Source of the DNA: Ophiosphaerella korrae
Taxonomy: Eukaryota; Ascomycota; Dothideomycetes; Pleosporales; Phaeosphaeriaceae
Direction of reading: 5' to 3'
DNA length: 64,000 nucleotides
NCBI GenBank assembly: GCA_028456385.1
Contig: JALNQF010000003.1
Location: forward strand, 372,001-436,000
Shown here: positions 57,657 to 64,000 of the stretch, in pieces
Layout of the letters: every line of letters begins with the position of its first letter
Position numbering within the stretch: the stretch's first letter is position 1
Made by a program: the position numbers and the translations under genes
The notes under the pieces: generated by a model
The model's input: only the letters and a program-made list of their open reading frames with translations
What the model was told of the DNA's origin: nothing
The model's database searches: none

Positions 57657-58835
57657 ATGGCTTCACCACGTACGTCATTCCTTTGTGTTCATTCACGTTG
57701 CATACTAATCCGCCTCCAGAGCAAATCCGCACAAAGCTCACTGATCTGCTCAAGATCAAGCACCCCGTCATGCTTGCAGGCATGAACGTGGCTGCCGGCC
57801 CCAAGCTCGCAGCCGCCGTCAGCAATGCTGGAGGAATCGGTGTGCTAGGTGGTATCGGTTATACACCAGACATGCTGCGCGAGCAGATCGCCGAGCTGAA
57901 AGGATATCTGAATGACCAAAATGCCGTTTTCGGTGTGGATCTTCTGCTTCCCCAAGTTGGTGGAAGTGCTCGCAAGACGAAGTAAGTAGTCGATTCCGGC
58001 TCCGAGGCATGAGCTTAGCTAATCGCTTCATAGCTATGACTACACCAAGGGCAAACTAAACGAGCTTATTGACATTATTATCGACTCTGGTGCTAAGCTC
58101 TTTGTCTGTGCTGTCGGTGTACCACCCAAAGCCGTCGTTGAGAAGCTTCACAAAGCCGGCGTCCTTTACATGAACATGATTGGACACCCCAAGCATATCA
58201 AAAAGTGCCTTGACCTCGGCGTCGATATGATTTGCGCACAGGGTGGCGAGGGCGGTGGACACACCGGAGATACTCCCACATCTGTCTTCATCCCTGCTGC
58301 CGTCAAGATGGTTCAGGGCCACAAGTCGCCCCTTACCGGCGAGCAGGTGCTGGTCGTTGCTGCTGGTGGCATGTACAACGGCCAGTCATTGGCTGCCATG
58401 CTTACATTCGGTGCCGCTGGCATATGGGTGGGAACTCGTTTCATTCTTTCTGAGGAGGCTGGCGCGCCAAAGGCTCATCAAGAAGCCGTCAGAACCGCAA
58501 GCTGGGACGATAACGTTCGCACTATCATCTTCACTGGCCGACCACTTCGTGTCCGTAACAACGCATACATTACAAACTGGGAAGAGAACAGGTCACAAGA
58601 AATCAAGGAGCTCACCAGCAAGGGTATATTACCCGTAGAGTATGATCTTGAGAAGTTGGGCGATGACCTCGACGACGAGACCATGGACAGCGCACGACCA
58701 TTCTTGATGGGTAAGGTGGCTGCTGTTGTTGAGGAGAAGAAGACCGCACGGGAGATTGTTGACGAGTTTGTGGGTGATGCCGTGAAATCGTTACAGTCCA
58801 GTAACGCACTCATTGTATCCAAGTCCAAGCTATAA
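57657..58835 (+). CDS. Nitronate monooxygenase (2-nitropropane dioxygenase)
   Basis: Three exons (57657..57669, 57720..57981, 58034..58835) with introns of 50 and 52 nt encode 358 residues. The first exon gives only MASP; the spliced start reads MASPQQIRTKLTDLLKIKHP. The FMN-binding TIM barrel shows VMLAGMNVAAGPKLAAAVSN, GGIGVLGGIG, MICAQGGEGGGHTGD, VVAAGGMYNGQSL and GAAGIWVGTRF, the class I NMO pattern with the catalytic His in GGGHTGD. The enzyme oxidises alkyl nitronates such as propionate-3-nitronate, a plant poison, using FMN and oxygen; this could help a plant-associated fungus. The C-terminal 90 residues are typical. It is divergent from the folate gene. Confidence 0.93.
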
Positions 58836-60205
58836 GTATAATCCGCATGTAGATAGTTGAAATTTAAAAAGTTTATCAACAATCAATCAAGCATGCCTCC
58901 GAACAAACTTTCATCCTTCAACGCAGATGATACACATAAATCGACAGCCCAACTATGCGAAGCCAAATACAAGTTGCTGTAGATGGGAATGCTGCAAGTA
59001 GCCGATGAATCGTTACTGGCCTTCCCGATTTTACATCTTTCAATCAATGCTCGTTTCCGGCAGTCCTACTTCTCTAGCCCACATAAACATTTCGAGCGTC
59101 CCGGGATGAAATCGTTCAAGTATTACTTATCGCAGTTATTAGAAAGCCCTTCAATTGATTCCTACAAGTCCGCAGACTTATTACATCCTTGTCTGCCCTG
59201 AAGATAGACACTGATCTCTTCTTTGGTGAATTCTATTGGACACGAGAGTTTACTGTCGATCTTGTGTCAGTGATTGATGTTGACTTCAAGTAGTACGTAT
59301 CGGATTGTTAAGCTATCAGTCAACTGGAGATGTGGGATGTTGACCACTTGAGATACAGCAGCGAGAAGATAATTAGCTACCTAGTACCTTTTTTCGAGGT
59401 TCCTATGACCATAGCTAGAGTATCTCAATACTCCTCGTAAAATTGTTTAGTAGTATATTGTCTATTTTATATTTTATACCCCCAGCATCAACAAGAGCAG
59501 AGTGATTTTCACACCTTTTCAGTTTATCGAGAGTACATTCAGATATGGGTGATTGAATGTTGTCGGCATTTAATGACGATTGATATCTTCTAGGCCTAAG
59601 TAGTTGTAAGCGATTCTTCGCATTCTAATACCAATTCACACCTTGCTCCAAGTCGTAGGCGCGATAGGCTATAGCTACAGTAAACAATACCTAATATGGC
59701 AGGCACGCTAAGCCCTTTAAAGCTTACTGCATAGCGCCAGTATTTGACAGCTCCCATTCAAAACTTCTACACTCTATAACACTAACTACGAAACCAGCAT
59801 GGCGAGGCTCAGCGGTGGGAGTTACTGCGCAGAAACTCGCAAAACTGCCCAGGAGTCATCACTCAAGCACCTGTTAGAATAAGTTGCATAACTACGGCGA
59901 TGTATATTATCATCTTGACAAACAAACACTAGCCTGCAGTGCAAAGGCATTGGAGGGGTCCAGAAGTGTGCGCTCTTTAACTTAAGTCCTATTCTAGAAG
60001 CTCTCTAATTATTCTAACTATAATGAACGATCTCAATCGCACGATGAAGAGCCTGAAAAGAGACTTGCACGTAGCTTTGCTCGTTGAAGACGAGTTTAAA
60101 TCAGGGTAGGTACAGCTCCAGTTTGCAGTTTAGAAGTAGCCACTAAAGCCTCGCGGTCCCCTTGAGGAAGCTTGTCAGAAATATTCAAAAGCTTGCCCTC
60201 GCTCG
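58836..60205. other. AT-rich gene-free region
   Basis: 1.37 kb with no supportable gene; stops are dense and TA steps frequent in the middle (about 59270-59700), as in decayed repeats. No terminal repeats were found. Confidence 0.4.
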
Positions 60206-61042
60206 TTGGCCTCTAACATTTTACGACTTCCACGCGAGTTGCGGGACATGATATATACCCAAATATGGGATACTGACTTCATATGCAAAGAAGAATCTCC
60301 TGGCTATTGGATGGCCACAGCTTTGCGGGATTGCGAGAATATATCGTTGCCCTATGTTATCGATTCGGAGTATGTTGGCGAAGAGATCGCTATCGAAGTG
60401 GTTGAGGATTCTATCGCGCCGCGCCCAAATTGAGCCGCACTTTCCATGCGACGCAACAAGGCGACATTGAACGCCTGATCTCGGACGACACCTTCTCTGT
60501 CGGGCTAAACCCAGTGACTGTACTCTGCGAACTAACTACAACCTTCAGTCTCGACCGTTGGTGTGATCCAGTTGGATTTGACTATATCAACATGATGAAC
60601 ACCTCATTATCACCACTTATGAATATCGTCAACAAAAGAGGATCTCGACTACAGATTGAGCTTCGCTAATCTAAAATACGTCTCAATCCATGGGCTGAAT
60701 ACTTCCAATTACTGGGGCCTACTGGAAACTTTTGAATCTGAAGGGGCTAATGTTACCATAATCTGGCAGCATCGCTTCCAATACTTTTGGGGGTCACAAG
60801 TTATAACTCTGGACCTCAGTGACCTGATAAAGCAAGCTGATTCAATTTACAAGGTTGCTACCATTCCTCTATTAGACTCACATGCGCACATCGACAACCA
60901 GAACAGACATTATTTACGAGAAGATGATGACGATTACGACGAAACTGATCAAAATGCAGAATCCTCTTCGTATGACGATAATGAAATGAAGATAGTTTCG
61001 TGTGCCACCTGTGGTTGTCAGCGCCGCACCTGCAACTGGTGA
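60206..61042 (+). pseudogene. Broken 2EXR/F-box-like gene
   Basis: Three overlapping frames carry one protein. The first (60206..60433) begins with TTG rather than ATG and reads MASNILRLPRELRDMIYTQ, with the LPRELRDMIY start of the fungal 2EXR/F-box-like family. It hits TGA at 60431-60433 while the next frame continues LSRTFHATQQGDIERLISDD; a second shift near 60656 leads to FANLKYVSIHGLNTSNYW and an acidic tail (REDDDDYDETDQNAE) with a short CATCGCQRRTC end. No intron fits either junction. Two frameshifts and a missing ATG mark a pseudogene. Many such genes are lineage-expanded in Pleosporales and decay often. Confidence 0.65.
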
Positions 61043-61712
61043 CAACTGCCATCAGCATTGTTATTAAAGTAGTGGGAATGTCGGCTGTCGCAGAACTATC
61101 TCTACATTCTCCTGGGAAATATGGGACAATTGTTATAGAGAAGCATGGTCTACAGGTCCAGCAGTGGGCAGTACATGTCACACCTCTTAAATCTGATAAT
61201 TAGTCGTGCCCTCTACGTCAAATTTCTATCTTGCTCATTTGTATATGTTTTACGTGCACAACACCTTTGAAAAACCAAAGTCAAGTTATACGAACACTAA
61301 CAGTAACCCGAATCAATGGTGAGAACTTTCTTGGAACCTGCGAGCTAACGAAAAACTACTTCTGGCCATGTAAATACTTTTCTGAATTCGGGTCTGCATT
61401 GTTCTAGTAAAAGGCCTGCAAGCAGGTCGGAGCACGAGATATGTGGACGAGTAGTGAAAGAGATTGATGCTGATACAAACTCCTACTAAACTTCAACGTG
61501 ACTTTTTTTTTTTTGGTATGTAATTTGAGCTTTTATTAACTCTAATAGTTGAGTCAAGGAATTATAATAATGTAACATATATGCAATCTTACTCAAAAAG
61601 TTCTAAAGATGACGCAAAAAGCATTAGTAGCATACATTGCAGTAGTTAAATCAACCCCCACATGCCATTTAAAATCCAAGAATAAATCTCCACTTCTTTC
61701 CTCGCTTCGTAC
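61043..61712. other. Intergenic region
   Basis: No gene supported. A run of about 14 T lies near 61503-61516. Otherwise plain. Confidence 0.45.
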
Positions 61713-62300
61713 TCAAGCATCCCCCCAGGTCAGATATAGTCCACTCAAAGCCGCACTCCACTCCACATGATCCACGTCATTCACTGGGACAACCTCGAAC
61801 CCGACCGGACCGGCGCCCTTCCCTGGACAAGGGAAATTATTAACCTTTGTGGGAAATCCTGGAACCAAATCTCCATTTCCACCCTTGTGCAAAGTAAACC
61901 GGCCGAGATCCTCGTTGCGTTGATTCCCTGGGCCTCCCCATCCTTTGCTGCCCCCCACAGGCGCAGGCTTGAGCGAGGAGAAGATGTTAACCTGCTTGGA
62001 GCCCTCGAGTACAACAGATGAATCGGAGCCATCAAGGTAGAAGCGCAGACGGCATTGAGGTGGGAGGTCCAGGGAGGTATTGTCGAATGTGACAAGAGTT
62101 GTTACGTCTCCGCTCGGCGTCTTGGTGGCAGAGCCAGTGTTGACGTTGTAAACTATTGCGCCGTTGTTGCCGGTGTAGCGGGAGATTACGCTGGGCTTTA
62201 GGATGTTGGTCAAAGGTGGCCAACGCTTGTCGATGGCAGCAGTGGGAGCTGCGGCAGCTAGGGAGAGAAGGGAAGCGGTGGTGATAGTACTGAAGAGCAT
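61713..62300 (-). CDS. Secreted But2-domain protein
   Basis: Single exon, 195 residues. I start at the ATG at 62298-62300 because MLFSTITTASLLSLAAAAP is a signal peptide; the frame is open for 25 more codons upstream but those are His-rich and unlikely. A short propeptide ending DKRW has a KR site that Kex2 could cut. The body resembles the But2 C-terminal domain (PF09792, ubiquitin 3-binding protein But2): VSRYTGNNGAIVY-type opening, LVTFDNTSLDLPPQCRLRFY, VLEGSKQVNIFSSL, GRFTLHKGGNG and FEVVPVNDVDHVEW. In ascomycetes this domain is common in small secreted proteins of unknown role, some suspected effectors. Two cysteines only. Function is unknown. Confidence 0.75.
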   Translation of the reverse strand: MLFSTITTASLLSLAAAAPTAAIDKRWPPLTNILKPSVISRYTGNNGAIVYNVNTGSATKTPSGDVTTLVTFDNTSLDLPPQCRLRFYLDGSDSSVVLEGSKQVNIFSSLKPAPVGGSKGWGGPGNQRNEDLGRFTLHKGGNGDLVPGFPTKVNNFPCPGKGAGPVGFEVVPVNDVDHVEWSAALSGLYLTWGDA

Positions 62301-63411
62301 TATGATTAATTTAACTGGTCTGTTGGTCTGATAGTAGACTGAAGATGCTTTTGCTCGGTGGTGATGGGCTATCATCTTGAACTATTCGAACTTATATATT
62401 CCATTGTAGAAGACTCAGCCTCTTCTCGTGTCTCAAAATACATTTTCTTTCAGAAAATGCTCGAGATTTCTCGGTGTGCCACAGCTTAGCCCTCTCCCTC
62501 AACCCTCGCAATAGAATAGTATAAGATCTCGTGAGAGTAAGTCCCATGATAGGCCATTCAAAAATTTCATAGGCTACTTCACTTAGTGTAGAAGCCCGTG
62601 GTGGCTTTGCTCAGCACGCGTATCTTGGCATTCCGCTTTCAGTACCGTGGAATCGTATCTCTAGAATCGGACGAATCATCGCTCACATGGAATGCTTGGG
62701 TGACTGAGGCGCATTGTTCTGGTGGCTAACAGAGTGGTGTGACTCGCCCGCAGCTGAAAGCTGGGGCTGAGCTTAACGTTTTCGGGCATGAACAACCGAA
62801 TGGCTAATTTTGGAAGATGTAACACCATAGCCTGATGGGAAAGATGGTTCATGATAGTTATTATTATTTAGTTGTGCAGGCTTATGTTTTAGCTGCCTCG
62901 TGTCAGATATGAATGTTGTGTGCGTGGTGTTGATGGAGACGGCTTCGGAGAGTTGCCGACCCTTTCCGAGATTGAGCTAGAAGTATTAGCTTATACATTG
63001 CTGGAGATCCAAAGCCTGATGATAATGACATGAAAAGATACACCACTTCCATTCACAATTTTGATCATAAAATATGCAATCTAGATGTGGAAACAGAAGC
63101 AAAACATTCAGCTTCTGCGCCAAGTATAATCACACACCAGGGAACAAAGTAAACAAGTTTGTGCAAATCTCGAGACCGCTCCTGTAGCTGTGTAAGCTCA
63201 GGTGATACCTCGTAGCTCGTATGCTTCGTAATGAATACTCAATATGCTCAGTGTAACAAAAGTACCACCCATGGCCTTGACCTATAATGCTGCAACTAAT
63301 ATTGCTATGAGTAGAGGTATAAAAAAACTCTTTTGTGTATTGTTCCTTATTGAAGATCTTTTCTCTAACCTTGTATATCCTTTCTTTGGTCCTTTTTCGT
63401 GGCAGTCGTTA
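62301..63411. other. Intergenic region
   Basis: 1.1 kb between two minus-strand genes. No gene, tRNA or repeat seen. Confidence 0.45.
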
Positions 63412-64000
63412 TCAGAGAACGTGAGGGTCAACCTCAACGATGGGTCCAGTGTACAATTTCTTCGCAAAAATCAGGTAGTACGCCATACTAAATAGTGTGA
63501 CTGCTCCCGTCACCAAAACAGCCCAATTCATTTCTTGTGGACTCGGGTGATTGGCCGAGGGCCAGCAGCTGAAAAATATGATCACTAATAAATAGCAGAT
63601 CGCAACAATATTATTGGCAACCCCAAGTGCACCCTTGAGCCTCCAAGGACCCCATGTCAAGCTCCGATCATATGCTTCGTCGACTTGGGTGGAATGAAAG
63701 ATAGTCGTGGATGAGTGAGGATTGTCTAGGTCGCCGCGTAAACGCCTCCAAAGCAACAAGCCGAGAGCGAGCAAATAGGAGAGGTAAAATCCTTGTAAGA
63801 CCATAGAAATTGTGCCGTTGAAAGCGGTGTAATTGATGATATTGATCAAGGCGAGCAGAGCTGAGCACACTGTTACGATGAGGATCGCTATCACAGGTAT
63901 TGTTGTACGTTTGTCGATCTGTACTAGTGAGCGATCACTCAAGATATGTTTACGTTGGAAAAGCTTCTCACCATGCTAAGAGCGCGAGAGAAAGGCAGCC
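63412..64000 (-). CDS. Amino-acid/GABA permease family transporter (C-terminal part)
   Basis: The gene enters from the right edge on the minus strand. The visible exons are 64000..63972 (partial, reading LPFSRALSM) and 63918..63412, split by a 53-nt intron (GTGAGA...TACAG); the join keeps frame and gives LPFSRALSMIDKRTTIPVIA. The last 178 residues hold five hydrophobic segments (VIAILIVTVCSALLALINII, ISMVLQGFYLSYLLALGLLL, LGVANNIVAICYLLVIIFFS, WAVLVTGAVTLFSMAYYLIF) and WGPWRLKGALG, which is typical of fungal UGA4/HNM1-type members of the APC superfamily. These import GABA, choline or amino acids across the plasma membrane. Substrate cannot be told from this part. It ends YTGPIVEVDPHVL. Confidence 0.85.

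Overview
This is a eukaryotic nuclear window from a filamentous ascomycete. The genes have short GT-AG introns, mostly 48-73 nt, and the gene types (CBM1-tailed AA9 polysaccharide monooxygenase, SAT4/Pth11-type rhodopsin-domain receptor, But2-domain secreted protein, mannitol-1-phosphate dehydrogenase) point to Dothideomycetes, probably Pleosporales; the order is inference. Nonsense-riddled relics with TA-rich stretches look like the traces of repeat-induced point mutation (RIP), which is usual in that group.

Layout. 0-1.3 kb: 3' part of a conserved gene of unknown function. 1.3-10.5 kb: gene-poor, holding one small dsRNA-binding-motif-like gene rebuilt from three exons. 10.5-25.2 kb: FAD-linked oxidase, rhodopsin-domain receptor, augmin subunit HAUS6, HD-domain 5'-nucleotidase, mitochondrial DnaJ (Mdj1), SAP30-type Sin3-binding protein, DUF6697 protein. 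26.9-32.1 kb: AA9 LPMO, a 738-bp foldback element, an Ecm11-domain protein and an F-box protein. 32.2-32.7 kb: a decayed tRNA-Trp and an odd intron-containing tRNA. 34.4-35.9 kb: a disordered orphan. 37.4-41.4 kb: relics, including a broken protein kinase gene and an LTR-like stretch. 41.9-53 kb: a 132-bp MITE-like element, a 7-TM protein, Pns1-like transporter, mannitol-1-phosphate 5-dehydrogenase, eIF3g, a serine-rich unknown, an R3H-domain protein. 53-55.5 kb: transposon Gag relic and another pseudogene. 55.6-58.8 kb: HPPK-DHPS folate enzyme and nitronate monooxygenase, divergently transcribed. 60.2-64 kb: broken 2EXR/F-box-like gene, But2 secreted protein, and the C-terminus of an amino-acid permease cut by the window edge.

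Most genes are independent housekeeping genes (translation, folate, mitochondrial chaperone, chromatin, mitosis, meiosis, carbon storage) with a few niche-facing ones (LPMO, oxidase, receptor, But2 protein). Three gene pairs share divergent promoters of about 280-325 bp. I see no convincing multi-gene new system. The best leads are the tRNA whose body and anticodon disagree, the foldback elements, the kinase relic and the isolated dsRNA-binding-like gene. Exon boundaries were set by hand from splice consensus and frame continuity, so each is a prediction.
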